Assembly: GCF_000518705.1 (NCBI RefSeq) | Contig: NZ_JAEC01000013.1 | Location: 62,001-126,000 of the forward strand | Source: Shewanella colwelliana ATCC 39565 | Lineage (GTDB): Bacteria; Pseudomonadota; Gammaproteobacteria; Enterobacterales; Shewanellaceae | Direction: 5' to 3' | Length of the DNA stretch: 64,000 bases | Shown: positions 37,896 to 47,726 of the stretch, piece after piece | How the letters are laid out: each line of letters starts with the position of its first letter | Position numbering within the stretch: position 1 is the stretch's first letter | The notes under the pieces: model-generated | What the model was told of the DNA's origin: nothing | The model's database searches: none | Seen by the model: the letters and a program-made list of their open reading frames with translations, nothing else | Position numbers and translations under genes: made by a program

Positions 37896-40800
37896 ATGAA
37901 TCAAGATACGTTTTTTGCCCTTTTCCAAAATGCGGCGTTATTGCTCATTATGATATTCATATACGATGCGGTGCCTCGTCAGCAACGCAGCGAATATTTT
38001 TTATTGTGGCGAGTGATAATGGGGGTTGTTATTGGTGTGATCACCCTGATCACCATGTTGACCTCATGGCAGTATCAACCAGGTATTTTTTTCGACGCTC
38101 GGTCAGTTATTCTGGGGATAAGCGGCCTATTTTTTGGTGGGTTACCTACGTTTATTGCCGTGACCATCGCGGTGGTTTATCGCCTCATTGAAGGTGGTGC
38201 AGCGATGTGGGCGGGTATTGCAATTATCATCGTCTCTGGTGCTTTCGGCAGCCTATGGCGTTATTATCGTAAAAACTTAATTGCAGATTTGACCTTCAAA
38301 GAACTTTATGGTTTTGGCTTTCTATTACACCTCATTTCGTTAGGCTTATTTGCGTTACTCCCCTTAGACATTTTTATCACCCTGTTAGAGCATGCAGCGT
38401 TACCAATTCTTGCTATTTTCCCTATATTGACAGTGTTACTTGGTTTGCTGCTTTCGCGGCGTTTTGAGATTGAGCGAGATGCCAAGATTCAGCTGCAAGA
38501 TGATTTCATTTTCCGTTCTCAATTTGACATTGGCAACATGGGGATCGCCATCACATCGGTTGACCAGCATTGGGTTAAGGTCAACCCAAGATTATGCAAA
38601 ATGCTGAAATACAGCGAAGCAGAGTTGTTAACCATGACATGGGGACAACTGACCTATTTTGAAGATTTAGAAGCTGATGTTAATCAGTTTGAACGGATGC
38701 TAGCCGGTGAGATTGATGAGTATGAAATGGATAAGCGTTTTGTGGCAAAAGATGGTGAGATTGTCTATACCCATCTTACCGTAGCGTGTCGACGGGTTAA
38801 CCATAATGTAGAGATGGTGATTGCTGGGCTTATCGATATTACCTCCCATAAGGAGGCCGAAATTGCCATGAGTACCAGCCAAGAGCGATTGGCTCTGGTG
38901 CTAGAAAGTAGTGACTTAGGTTTTTGGGATTGGAACATTAAAACCAATGAAACTAAACGCAATGAGTGGTGCGCTAAGTTGTTAGGGTGTGAATTGGAAG
39001 CGCTTAATCGTGATGGGCGGATGTGGACTGATGCCATCCATCCCCAAGATAGAATTGATGTATTAAAGTCGATGGATCGCCACCTCAAAGGCGAAACCGA
39101 CCAACATGAGATTGAGTATCGAGTGTCCAGCTTATCTGGACAAGAGCATTGGGTATTCGATACTGGCAGAGTGGTTAGCCGCGATTCATTTGGTGAGCCG
39201 CTGCGAATGTGTGGGGTGCACACGGACATTACTCAGCGTAAACAGGTACAAGATTCACTAGAACTGGCGGCATCTGTGTACAACAACTCCAGTGAAGCGA
39301 TGAGTGTGCAAGATCATAAAGGGAATATTATCACCATCAATGCCGCTTTCACTGCCATCACGGGTTACCAAAAAGATGAAGTGGTCAATCAACATATTGG
39401 CATTTTGCAGTGCGATCGTACTAGCCGTTCTCAGTACGATGATATGAACGCTGCCATTGATGAAAAGGGATACTGGCAAGGGGAGTTATGGCTTAAAAGC
39501 AAGACCGGCGGTGAGTACATGGTATGGCTGACCATTAATACGATTTATGACAAACATGGTGACGTATTTCGCCGCGTTGCACTGTTTTCTGATATTACAG
39601 AAAAGAAACAGGCCGAACATATTATTTGGAAACAGGCTAACTATGATCCGCTAACCGGGCTACCTAATCGCCGTATGTTGCTGGAATATTTAGGCACGGA
39701 GATGCTCAAAATAGATCGTAGTGAAAGCCATTTTGCGTTGATGTTTCTTGATTTGGATTTTTTCAAAGAGGTTAACGATACCTTAGGTCATGACATGGGG
39801 GATCTCTTGCTTCAAGAGACGGCTAAACGATTGAAAGGTTGTATTCGTGAGTCTGATGTGGTGGCAAGGCTAGGGGGCGATGAATTTACCGTTGTATTAT
39901 TAAATGTAGACTCTCCGCGCGGTGTTGAGCGAGTTGCTCAGAGTATTTTAGACCGTTTATCAGAGCCCTATAGTTTGGGGGATGAAACTGCTTATATCAG
40001 TGCGAGTATTGGGATCACTATGTATCCAGATGATGCGACTAGCATTGATGGGCTGCTTAAACATGCGGATCAGGCGATGTATGCCGCTAAAGAGCAGGGG
40101 CGTAATCGTTTTCATTACTTCACGCCCTCCATGCAAGAATATGCAAGATATCGTATGGAGTTAATTAAAGATCTGCGCAATGCGATTAACCGAAAGGAAT
40201 TTGAGATTTACTTTCAGCCGATTGTCGATATGAGTAGCGGCGAGGTCTATAAAGTGGAAGCATTGATTCGTTGGCATCATCCTGAGCGAGGCATGGTTTC
40301 ACCTGCTGAGTTTATACCGGTTGCGGAAGAAACTGGGCTTATCAATGAGATTGGTAACTGGGTATTTGAAAAGGCAGCGCAACAGAGTGCACGTTGGCGC
40401 AGTCAATTTGGCGTCGAAATCCAAATAAGCATCAATAAATCGCCGATTCAGTTTAGGGATGAAGGGGTCACCTTTGCCGATTGGTTGTCACTGTTACGCC
40501 ATTTGGATCTATCAAGTAACGCTATCTGTGTTGAAATTACCGAGGGCCTATTGCTGGATGCGTCAATGGGGGTGACTGACAAGTTGCTGGCTTATCGCGA
40601 TGCCGGGATACAAGTCTCGTTAGATGACTTTGGTACGGGTTATTCATCGTTAGCTTACCTGAAGAAGTTCGATATCGATTACCTCAAAATTGACCAATCT
40701 TTTACTCGTAATTTAGAAGATGATAGTGATGGGGTGGCGTTATGCGAAGCGATTATCGTCATGGCGCACAAGCTCGGGATCAAGGTGATTGCAGAGGGCG

Positions 40801-40946
40801 TCGAGACTGAACATCAGAAGCAGATATTAGCAGCCGCTGGGTGCGATTATGGCCAAGGTTATCTTTACTCTAAGCCTGTGTGCCTCGCTGAATTTGAGCA
40901 AGCTTACCTTATGGGAAAAAGGAGCTCAGTGGCGCAAAGCGAGTAA
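37896..40946 (+). CDS. Membrane sensor with PAS, GGDEF and EAL domains
   Basis: 1016 residues. The N-terminal membrane region has about six TM segments (8-190) of the LytS-type 5TM class ('PGIFFDARSVILGISGLFFGG'). Three PAS/PAC units follow (about 205-320, 328-450, 452-570). The GGDEF domain is intact ('RLGGDEFTVV') and the EAL domain is intact ('VEALIRW', 'INKSP', 'VEITEG', 'LDDFGTGYSSL', 'LKIDQSF', 'IAEGVET'). It could both make and degrade c-di-GMP. ATG at 37896. No operon partner. Signals probably include a small ligand bound by PAS or the membrane region. Confidence 0.93.
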   Translation: MNQDTFFALFQNAALLLIMIFIYDAVPRQQRSEYFLLWRVIMGVVIGVITLITMLTSWQYQPGIFFDARSVILGISGLFFGGLPTFIAVTIAVVYRLIEGGAAMWAGIAIIIVSGAFGSLWRYYRKNLIADLTFKELYGFGFLLHLISLGLFALLPLDIFITLLEHAALPILAIFPILTVLLGLLLSRRFEIERDAKIQLQDDFIFRSQFDIGNMGIAITSVDQHWVKVNPRLCKMLKYSEAELLTMTWGQLTYFEDLEADVNQFERMLAGEIDEYEMDKRFVAKDGEIVYTHLTVACRRVNHNVEMVIAGLIDITSHKEAEIAMSTSQERLALVLESSDLGFWDWNIKTNETKRNEWCAKLLGCELEALNRDGRMWTDAIHPQDRIDVLKSMDRHLKGETDQHEIEYRVSSLSGQEHWVFDTGRVVSRDSFGEPLRMCGVHTDITQRKQVQDSLELAASVYNNSSEAMSVQDHKGNIITINAAFTAITGYQKDEVVNQHIGILQCDRTSRSQYDDMNAAIDEKGYWQGELWLKSKTGGEYMVWLTINTIYDKHGDVFRRVALFSDITEKKQAEHIIWKQANYDPLTGLPNRRMLLEYLGTEMLKIDRSESHFALMFLDLDFFKEVNDTLGHDMGDLLLQETAKRLKGCIRESDVVARLGGDEFTVVLLNVDSPRGVERVAQSILDRLSEPYSLGDETAYISASIGITMYPDDATSIDGLLKHADQAMYAAKEQGRNRFHYFTPSMQEYARYRMELIKDLRNAINRKEFEIYFQPIVDMSSGEVYKVEALIRWHHPERGMVSPAEFIPVAEETGLINEIGNWVFEKAAQQSARWRSQFGVEIQISINKSPIQFRDEGVTFADWLSLLRHLDLSSNAICVEITEGLLLDASMGVTDKLLAYRDAGIQVSLDDFGTGYSSLAYLKKFDIDYLKIDQSFTRNLEDDSDGVALCEAIIVMAHKLGIKVIAEGVETEHQKQILAAAGCDYGQGYLYSKPVCLAEFEQAYLMGKRSSVAQSE

Positions 40947-41069
40947 GCCACGAGAAAGTTGTGCCGCGGTGACGGTTTTATTGCCTATGTCGATATCCTT
41001 CCCTCGGGGTTTTTGTTAGACTCCGCGCTCACTTTTTGAACCCATTAGTTATTAACCCACGAGTGCACT

Positions 41070-42335
41070 ATGACCTTCGATTCGCTTAGCCTTCATCCCC
41101 AGTTGTTAACTGCGGCCCAACATTGCGGGTATACGCAGCTGACTCAAGTGCAATCAAAAGTGATTCCAGTGGCTATTGAGGGGCGTGACATTATGGTGTG
41201 CGCTGAAACGGGTACTGGGAAAACCGCGGCTTATACCTTTCCTATGTTACATCGACTCATGAACGCGTCACGCACAGTGGGACAACTTAATGTGTTAGTG
41301 CTCACACCCACTAGAGAGCTTGCAATACAGGTAGGGGAGAGCATTAGTCGTTATAGTCGTGATACTGGGTTATCGAGTGTTGCGGTTTATGGCGGAGCAA
41401 ATATAAACCCACAACGTAAGGCAATAAATCAAGGTGTGGACATTCTTGTGGCCACTCCTGGGAGACTGTTTGATCTGATTGGCCAGCATGGACTTGAGCT
41501 TGCCGATGTCAATCAATTGATTGTCGATGAAGCTGATAGAATGCTAGATCTTGGCTTTGTAAAAGATATCGAAAGAGTGAAAACTTTAGTTGCTGCGCAC
41601 CATTCTACACAGCTATTTTCTGCCACATTTAGTTCTGGTATTAAAGCCCTAGCGACCAAGATGTTGCAGACTCCTGAGTGGATCAATGTGGCACAAAGCA
41701 CTACTGCCGATCTGGTTAGGCAAGAGGTCTATAGTGTTGATAAGCGTCGTAAGGCAGAGCTGTTAGCTGAGTTGATTGGGCGTAATAATTGGCAGCAAGT
41801 GTTGGTTTTTGTGAGCACCAAAGAGAGCGCTGAAGCTCTGCACAAAGAGCTTAAACTTGATGGCATTAACAATGCGGTATTCCATGGCGATAAAACTCAG
41901 GGCGCCCGCAATCGTGCATTAGAGCAGTTTAAAGCTGGTGAATTGCGGGTAATGGTCGCCACAGATGTCGCAGCTCGCGGGTTAGATATCGCGGCATTAC
42001 CTTTGGTGGTTAACTTAGAATTGCCTTTTGCCGCAGAAGATTATGTTCATCGTATTGGTCGCACAGGGCGTGCGGGTAACACAGGTCATGCCATCTCTTT
42101 TGTGGCGTTAAATGATGAGAAAATGCTCAAAGAGATTGAAGGGTTAATTGGCGAAGTGTTGCCACGTCATATTGAGCCTGGTTATGAATTAGGTGCGCCA
42201 TTGCCTGCGAGATACCGAGAGTTACAGGTTGACTCATCCGCTAAGCCTAAGGTGCAGTATAAACGTAAAAAATCATCAGGTAAGAAGCTGACCAATAGTT
42301 ATGCTAGTCGTCGTGCGAATAAATCTTCACGTTAA
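41070..42335 (+). CDS. DEAD-box ATP-dependent RNA helicase (RhlE-like)
   Basis: A 421-residue helicase with all DEAD-box motifs: 'TQVQSKVIP', 'AETGTGKT', 'PTRELAIQ', 'TPGRLFD', DEAD, SAT, 'VATDVAARGLD' and 'HRIGRTGRAG', plus a basic C-terminal tail ('QYKRKKSSGKKL'). The first residues ('MTFDSLSLHPQLLTAA') are RhlE-like. It is a paralog of the helicase at 13532, of similar length and domain plan. Probable role in ribosome assembly or RNA turnover. A strong bidirectional terminator follows at 42359-42393. Confidence 0.92.
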   Translation: MTFDSLSLHPQLLTAAQHCGYTQLTQVQSKVIPVAIEGRDIMVCAETGTGKTAAYTFPMLHRLMNASRTVGQLNVLVLTPTRELAIQVGESISRYSRDTGLSSVAVYGGANINPQRKAINQGVDILVATPGRLFDLIGQHGLELADVNQLIVDEADRMLDLGFVKDIERVKTLVAAHHSTQLFSATFSSGIKALATKMLQTPEWINVAQSTTADLVRQEVYSVDKRRKAELLAELIGRNNWQQVLVFVSTKESAEALHKELKLDGINNAVFHGDKTQGARNRALEQFKAGELRVMVATDVAARGLDIAALPLVVNLELPFAAEDYVHRIGRTGRAGNTGHAISFVALNDEKMLKEIEGLIGEVLPRHIEPGYELGAPLPARYRELQVDSSAKPKVQYKRKKSSGKKLTNSYASRRANKSSR

Positions 42336-42358
42336 CTGACAACAAAACTCCTATTGAT

Positions 42359-42393
42359 AAAAAAGCCCCGCGGTAATTTGCGGGGCTTTTTTT
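42359..42393. terminator. Bidirectional terminator after the helicase
   Basis: A 7-bp GC stem (GCCCCGC / GCGGGGC, 42365-42371 and 42380-42386) with flanking A6 and T7, between convergent genes. Confidence 0.92.
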
Positions 42394-42401
42394 GCCTTAA
42401 G

Positions 42402-43619
42402 TTAGTCGAGTTTAATGTCGACCCAGACTAAACGGTGATCAGAAGAGACGCTCTTACCTTGCTCGCCCGCTTCATTTTCAAAAAGATAACGCTGTGGGCT
42501 ATCTTTTTCTTCCCAATATACGCCGCTATCGACGACATCAAGGTTGTTTGATGGCAGTACATAGTCTAAGCGCAGTGGATAGAGTTGTGTCCAGTCACCT
42601 GGATTCCCAACGTAAGGTTTATCGGTTTGATATTCGGCCGCACCTTTACTCTGCGGAATATAGTTGCCAACAGCGACTTCCTGAGACACTCGGCTATGGT
42701 TTAATAGTTGACGAATAGCATATTGGTAAGAGTCACCATCGACAGGGTCGGCATTAAAATCTCCGGCAATGATAAAGGAGGCATCGATGCCTAAGCCGCC
42801 CTTAGTGCCTTTGTCATCAATGAGATAGTAAGCTTGGGTAACATCATCACTGATGTAATCTGAGAACAAGCGGATCTCATCGTGGTTACGTTTACCATTT
42901 CTATCTTCTGGGCCATCAAATACTGGCGGTGTTGGATGCATACCTAAAAGGTGGACAGTATGCTCACCAATCTTCACGGGGACATCAATATGGTTTTTAG
43001 ACGAGAGCCTGAAATCTGATAACGCCTCTTCACTGTAATAGCTGTCGCCAGACTCTGTCGTCGGCAACGCCGCATTTGGCATATCTTTCCAGAGGAATTT
43101 TTGGAAGCTACGGATATTGTCGGTGTCTAAAGGATATTTAGACATCACTACAAAGGCATATTGGCCATGATAAAAGCCGAAACCGTAAGCATCGTTAGGC
43201 AGGGCAATGATGCCGTTGCCATCGAGATCTTTTGATGCCAATAAGCCTGTATTTGTCGGCGCAAGATAGTAATAGGGGTAGTCAATTGGCTCAGCGCCAT
43301 TTTGAGATTGGCCTAAGAATTTGCTATTAAAGTCTTTAACACCTTGATCGTTCAAGCCGACGCCGTCGTGATCGAATTCAGTTAAAAATACCACGTCAGG
43401 ACGTGTGCGTTGTAGCACTTCGGCAATGTGCTTTATCTGCTGGCTTTCGCCTGCGGCTAACTCTTCATATATCTTGCCCGCTTCGGTGCGATCAAATGAG
43501 ATGTTATAGGTTGCAAAGCGCACTGTTTCGCTTTGAGTATTGTTATCGTCCGATGAATTACAGCCAGCAAGCAGTGCGACTGATACGGCAATCGCCGCAG
43601 CGGTTTTTAGTAGTTTCAT
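42402..43619 (-). CDS. Lipoprotein of the endonuclease/exonuclease/phosphatase family
   Basis: A 405-residue secreted lipoprotein with lipobox 'LLAGC' (Cys about 20), so membrane-anchored in the periplasm or outer membrane. The EEP fold is shown by 'VRFATYNISFD', 'RPDVVFLTEFDHDG', 'VVMSKYPL', 'LLGMHPTPP', 'IIAGDFNADP', and the final 'SSDHRLVWVDIKLD', which supply the metal and catalytic residues. Expected to be a phosphoesterase; the substrate (DNA, lipid or phosphate ester) is unknown. The start at 43619 gives a clean signal peptide, whereas the ATGs at 43631 and 43634 add five polar residues. Confidence 0.87.
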   Translation of the reverse strand: MKLLKTAAAIAVSVALLAGCNSSDDNNTQSETVRFATYNISFDRTEAGKIYEELAAGESQQIKHIAEVLQRTRPDVVFLTEFDHDGVGLNDQGVKDFNSKFLGQSQNGAEPIDYPYYYLAPTNTGLLASKDLDGNGIIALPNDAYGFGFYHGQYAFVVMSKYPLDTDNIRSFQKFLWKDMPNAALPTTESGDSYYSEEALSDFRLSSKNHIDVPVKIGEHTVHLLGMHPTPPVFDGPEDRNGKRNHDEIRLFSDYISDDVTQAYYLIDDKGTKGGLGIDASFIIAGDFNADPVDGDSYQYAIRQLLNHSRVSQEVAVGNYIPQSKGAAEYQTDKPYVGNPGDWTQLYPLRLDYVLPSNNLDVVDSGVYWEEKDSPQRYLFENEAGEQGKSVSSDHRLVWVDIKLD

Positions 43620-43962
43620 ATTTTGACCCATCAATTATTAGTATGTTGTTGACGCCTATCTTGACGCCAATGCAGAGTGTAAATAGAGTGCTACAGGATA
43701 ACTATGAAGTAGCGCTTGTTTTTATCTGGTTGGTTACTTGTTGTGCACTTTTTGCCGTTTTTCAGATAAATTTACTCATGTTAACAATATGTTGTCGTTC
43801 GGGGGCTTAGCTGTCGTTTCAATATAATCGGCTTTATGTTGGGGTGATGGTGCGAAAAGCGCAAAGCGCAACTGTCGCCAATCATTTAGTTGCTTTCATT
43901 TTTTTGCGGCCTACACTGTCGTGCTTCTACTTTAATCTACTTGGCTACCTCTGGAGTATTTA
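43620..43962. other. 343-bp divergent region; possible 55-codon ORF
   Basis: It separates the lipoprotein gene and the CobW gene. An ATG at 43643 opens a 55-codon frame to TAG at 43808 on the plus strand, with a hydrophobic core ('VALVFIWLVTCCALFAVF'), which could be a tiny membrane protein. It has no Shine-Dalgarno and overlaps the expected promoters, so I do not call it a gene. No Zur palindrome was found. Confidence 0.3.
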
Positions 43963-45036
43963 ATGATACTAAAACCTATACCAACTACTATCATTACTGG
44001 TTTTCTTGGGGTTGGTAAAACAACGTTTATTAAGTACTTACTCGAGCATAAACCTGAAAATGAAGTGTGGGCGGTATTGGTTAATGAGTTTGGCGAAATC
44101 GGTATTGATGCCAGCTTGATGGATAATCAAGAGAGTGGTGTGCAAATCAAAGAGGTGGCGGGTGGATGTTTGTGTTGCGCCGCTGGCGTACCCACTCAGG
44201 TGGCCGTCACCCAGTTGATTGCTAAAGCGAAACCAGATCGGCTACTCATTGAGCCAACTGGACTTGGTCACCCTAAAGCCATTGTTGAGGTGTTACGCCA
44301 ACCCCATTTTGAGCAGGTTATTGCACTACAATCGACACTTTGTTTGGTGGATGCTCGCAAGAGTAATGATGAGCGTTATCGAGACCATGAGACCTTTAAT
44401 CAGCAAATTGAGATTGCCGATTTGATAATCGCCAGTAAAAGCGACTTAGCCAATGACGATCAGCGTGAGCAGTTGGCGCAATTTTTACGAGAGAAAACGT
44501 TAACGACGCCTGTATGGCCGGTGACCTTGCTGGCTGGGGCCGACTCCTTTATTGATACCCGTGAGCTCTATGACGAGTTAACTGCGCAATTTCTAAATGT
44601 GAAGACAATGGCTGGACGATTAGCGTCTAAGCCACGAACAGCATCCAGTCGACTGGCAATGCCGCAAGAGATGATGGGTAACGCCTCCATTTTTGAAGCA
44701 CGGAGTGAACCTGTGACAATGGGGGCTAATGGGATCTATCACAGCGGTAATCAACACGACAACGTCTATAGCTGTGGCTGGATATTTGATTGCAGTTATG
44801 AATTTGATTTTGAATTGGTTTTTCATTGGGTCAAGTCCCAATCTTATTTGCGTCTTAAAGCTGTGTTGATTTGTGATGAGGGGATAGCTGGGATTAACTG
44901 TGTTGATGGTGAATTGAGTGTGGCAGAGCTTGAGGACAGTATGGACTCTCGCCTTGAAATCATTGCTGCCACACCTATCGAAATTGAAGCGATAGAATCA
45001 CAGCTACTAGCGCTATCTAAACGTTTAAGTATTTGA
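43963..45036 (+). CDS. CobW/COG0523-family GTPase (metal chaperone-like)
   Basis: A 357-residue G3E-family GTPase. Walker A 'GFLGVGKTT' lies near residue 14, the metal-binding C-x-C-C motif 'GGCLCCAAG' near residue 68, the switch 'EPTGLGHP', and 'IASKSDLAN' as the base-recognition element (usual NKxD reads SKSD). A CobW C-terminal domain follows ('YSCGWIFD'). Such proteins deliver zinc or other metals to target enzymes. It is not next to a cobalamin gene, so a zinc role is likelier. Followed 46 bp later by the MATE gene, perhaps co-transcribed. Confidence 0.87.
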   Translation: MILKPIPTTIITGFLGVGKTTFIKYLLEHKPENEVWAVLVNEFGEIGIDASLMDNQESGVQIKEVAGGCLCCAAGVPTQVAVTQLIAKAKPDRLLIEPTGLGHPKAIVEVLRQPHFEQVIALQSTLCLVDARKSNDERYRDHETFNQQIEIADLIIASKSDLANDDQREQLAQFLREKTLTTPVWPVTLLAGADSFIDTRELYDELTAQFLNVKTMAGRLASKPRTASSRLAMPQEMMGNASIFEARSEPVTMGANGIYHSGNQHDNVYSCGWIFDCSYEFDFELVFHWVKSQSYLRLKAVLICDEGIAGINCVDGELSVAELEDSMDSRLEIIAATPIEIEAIESQLLALSKRLSI

Positions 45037-45082
45037 TATCTTCGCGGCATTAAACTTTCACCTATTAAATATATTAGCTTCT

Positions 45083-46423
45083 ATGCACCTTGTCGAAAAT
45101 GATCAATCGCTGGCTACAGACCCTATCCCCAAGTTAGTTTGGCGTTATACCATTCCGACGATTTTATCTATGTTAGTGACTGGGATATACGTTGCGATTG
45201 ATGGCATGTTTGTTGGGCATTATTTAGGTGAGGTTGGCTTAGCTGGCATGATGCTCGCTTACCCTATAGGTGCCGTTTTGTATGCTGTCGGTGCATTGCT
45301 AGGGATGGGCGGCGCGTCGTTAGTGTCCATTAATTTGGGGCGTAATGACGTAGAACGAGCCCGAAAAATATTGGGTAATACGTTTACCTTATGCATTGTA
45401 GCTGGTCTCTTTTTTGCCACGGTAGGTACTCTGTTAGCCGACGATATACTGGTGTTACTTGGTGCTGAGGGAGAGGTGTTAAGTAGCGCAACAGACTACC
45501 TTTTCTGGTATTTTGCCTTGGGGTTTTTCCCTATCATCTCTATCGCTTTTACCGCTCTGCTGCGTAATGATGGTCGCCCAGGTTTTGTAACCTATGTATT
45601 GATTTTGGGTGGTTGTCTCAATGCGGTGCTCGACTGGTTACTGATTGTGGTCTTTCCCTATGGCTTAGTGGGGGCATCAATCGCCACGATGATCTCGCAA
45701 GCTGTGACGGGATTACTCTGCTTACAGCACTTTTTCAGTGATAAGACTCGTCTGCGTATCAATGTTGAGCAGATGAAGTTAACTTGGGATCACTGCCTTA
45801 ATATTGTAAAAGTTGGTTTTCCTAGCTTCCTGATGAATCTCTATTTATCCATTGTCTTAACATTGCATAACATGGCATTTCTATGGGTTGGTGGACCGAT
45901 ACATGTGGCGGCTTATGGCGTGGTTAGTTATACCGAGGCATTGTTTTACTTAGTTTTTGAGGGGATTGCCTTTGGTACCCAACCCATCTTCAGTTTTAAT
46001 GCTGGTGCAAATAGATTTGATAGAGTGTTTAAGACCTTTAAGATTGCCGTCATTATGACCTTAGTGACCGCAGCGATTGGGCTGTTGTTTATCTATATCG
46101 TGCCTGAATATCTGGTCTATATTTTTGCGGGTGATAATGCGCAATTGACCCCAGTGGCTATCGAGGGGATGAGGCTCTATTTTTGGGGGCTACCTATGGA
46201 AGGGCTGCTGTTAATTGGCGCCGCTTTTTTTCAGGCAATTAATTGTCCTCGGGAAGCGTCGATATTAACGGGCTCTAAACTGCTTCTTATCGCCGTGGTG
46301 ATCTACCTATTTGCTTGGCTATTTGGGGTCACTGGCGTATGGATTTCGCTGGCTTGTTGCAGCTTATTGTTAGCCCTTTGGATGCTGGTAACCTTGAACA
46401 AGCTTGCCAAGCGTTTAAGTTAG
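45083..46423 (+). CDS. MATE-family efflux transporter
   Basis: A 446-residue inner-membrane protein with about 12 TM segments, in the MATE arrangement of two homologous halves. Signatures are 'PTILSMLVTGIYVAIDGMFVGHYLG', 'GMGGASLVSINLGRND', 'ALLRNDGRP' and 'FEGIAFGTQPIFSFNAGA'. Expected to export organic cations or drugs with Na+ or H+ exchange. It may share a transcript with the CobW gene upstream. The start ATG at 45083 gives a polar 18-residue N-terminus before the first helix. Confidence 0.9.
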   Translation: MHLVENDQSLATDPIPKLVWRYTIPTILSMLVTGIYVAIDGMFVGHYLGEVGLAGMMLAYPIGAVLYAVGALLGMGGASLVSINLGRNDVERARKILGNTFTLCIVAGLFFATVGTLLADDILVLLGAEGEVLSSATDYLFWYFALGFFPIISIAFTALLRNDGRPGFVTYVLILGGCLNAVLDWLLIVVFPYGLVGASIATMISQAVTGLLCLQHFFSDKTRLRINVEQMKLTWDHCLNIVKVGFPSFLMNLYLSIVLTLHNMAFLWVGGPIHVAAYGVVSYTEALFYLVFEGIAFGTQPIFSFNAGANRFDRVFKTFKIAVIMTLVTAAIGLLFIYIVPEYLVYIFAGDNAQLTPVAIEGMRLYFWGLPMEGLLLIGAAFFQAINCPREASILTGSKLLLIAVVIYLFAWLFGVTGVWISLACCSLLLALWMLVTLNKLAKRLS

Positions 46424-46563
46424 CCGCTAATGCTGTTAGGATAGTCCACATTAGCCATTATTATATGGTAACAAAGCCATTTCCACCTGATGACTGTTAT
46501 GGAATCAATCGCTAAATAAAGGGTAGCGGTCATAAACCTATGATCACAAATAAGGATATTTGT

Positions 46564-47637
46564 ATGATTGGAAAAAATTCATATATCAGTGCAGTGATAC
46601 TGTGCGGCCTTCTGACACTCTCTCCACCGATTACCGCTTCGCCCTTCAGTGAAGCCTATAGCGCTTATCAAGCCGCTATTGAGCAGCAAGACAGTGCAGC
46701 AGCGGTAAAATATGCAGAGCAAGCATACCTATTGGGTAAAAGTTATTTTGAAGCCAATAGTATCGATGTCGCTCATTTAGAACTTAATTGGGCGACCGCG
46801 TTGCAAGATAATAATGAAAATACACTTGCGTATGACCACTTTAACTCGGTCATTGCTACGTATCGGCAGCGGTTTGGCAAAGATGCAATAGAGCTGATTG
46901 ATCCATTAATCGGTGCGGCAGACACTGTCGAGCTGTCTAAAGAAACGAAGCAGTTATTTGAACAAGCGATTGATATTGCAGAGGATGCAAACAAGCCTTT
47001 ATTGCTTGCTGAGGTGCAGATGCTGGCTTTTAATAAGCTGGCATCGACGGCCTATTACACGCGTGATGTGCGAGATTACGCCATTGACGCGCTGGAGATA
47101 TATCAAACCGAACTACCTGAAGATGCCGTGGCGCGTTTAAAAGCGACCTTTTATGTTGGCATGGTCAAGGCGGCAGAAAGTAAAACCAGTTTGGCAATTG
47201 AATATCTTGAGGAGGTCGTGAAGCAATTTGCGGTGCTTGATTACAGCCATCCCTATAAATTGGCTGCTCATGCGCGTTTAATCGAACTTTATGAAAAGAA
47301 AGGCGATAGCGACAGCTCGACTCAGCACTGTATTGCAATAGGCAGTATGAAACCGTGGTCAGAGACACAGAATCAGGCACCGCTGTTTAGGTTAGCACCG
47401 CGCTACCCCATCTCTTATGCACGTGATGGTAAAGAGGGCTGGACGCAGATGAGCTTTACGGTGGATGAACAAGGATTTGTGAAAGATCCTGTTGTGATTG
47501 CTTCTGAAGGCGGTAAGTTATTTACCAAAGAGTCTTTAAAGGCGATCAAACGCTGGCGTTATGCTCCTAAGTTTGTTGATGGTCAGCCGGTAGCCGCTGA
47601 AGCGACCGTACAACTGGAGTACAGCCTTAGTCCTTAA
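46564..47637 (+). CDS. Periplasmic TPR protein with TonB C-terminal domain
   Basis: 357 residues with a signal peptide (about 1-26, 'VILCGLLTLSPPITA'). A TPR-like helical region follows (about 30-250), and a TonB_C domain (about 270-357: 'PRYPISYARDGKEGWTQMSFTVDEQGFV', 'LKAIKRWRYAPKFVDG'). There is no transmembrane anchor and no Pro-rich linker, and no ExbB/ExbD is nearby, so it cannot be a classical TonB. The ATG at 46564 has AAGGA 7 nt upstream; 46540 has none. Possibly an envelope-assembly or TonB-interacting factor. Confidence 0.85.
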   Translation: MIGKNSYISAVILCGLLTLSPPITASPFSEAYSAYQAAIEQQDSAAAVKYAEQAYLLGKSYFEANSIDVAHLELNWATALQDNNENTLAYDHFNSVIATYRQRFGKDAIELIDPLIGAADTVELSKETKQLFEQAIDIAEDANKPLLLAEVQMLAFNKLASTAYYTRDVRDYAIDALEIYQTELPEDAVARLKATFYVGMVKAAESKTSLAIEYLEEVVKQFAVLDYSHPYKLAAHARLIELYEKKGDSDSSTQHCIAIGSMKPWSETQNQAPLFRLAPRYPISYARDGKEGWTQMSFTVDEQGFVKDPVVIASEGGKLFTKESLKAIKRWRYAPKFVDGQPVAAEATVQLEYSLSP

Positions 47638-47675
47638 TTGATTGAAAATAATTGCTTAATTAGAATCGTTGTAAA

Positions 47676-47709
47676 TAAAAAGCCCCGATATTAATCGGGG
47701 CTTTTTATT
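47676..47709. terminator. Bidirectional terminator between the TonB_C gene and nadK
   Basis: A 9-bp stem (AGCCCCGAT / ATCGGGGCT, 47681-47689 and 47694-47702) with a 4-nt loop, flanked by A4 and T5. Confidence 0.9.
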
Positions 47710-47726
47710 TATTTTACTCATTGATA

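Noticed and set aside
43770-43800. Possible Zur site ahead of the CobW gene
   Set aside because: The TGTTAACAATATGTTG stretch is not a palindrome of the Zur consensus type.
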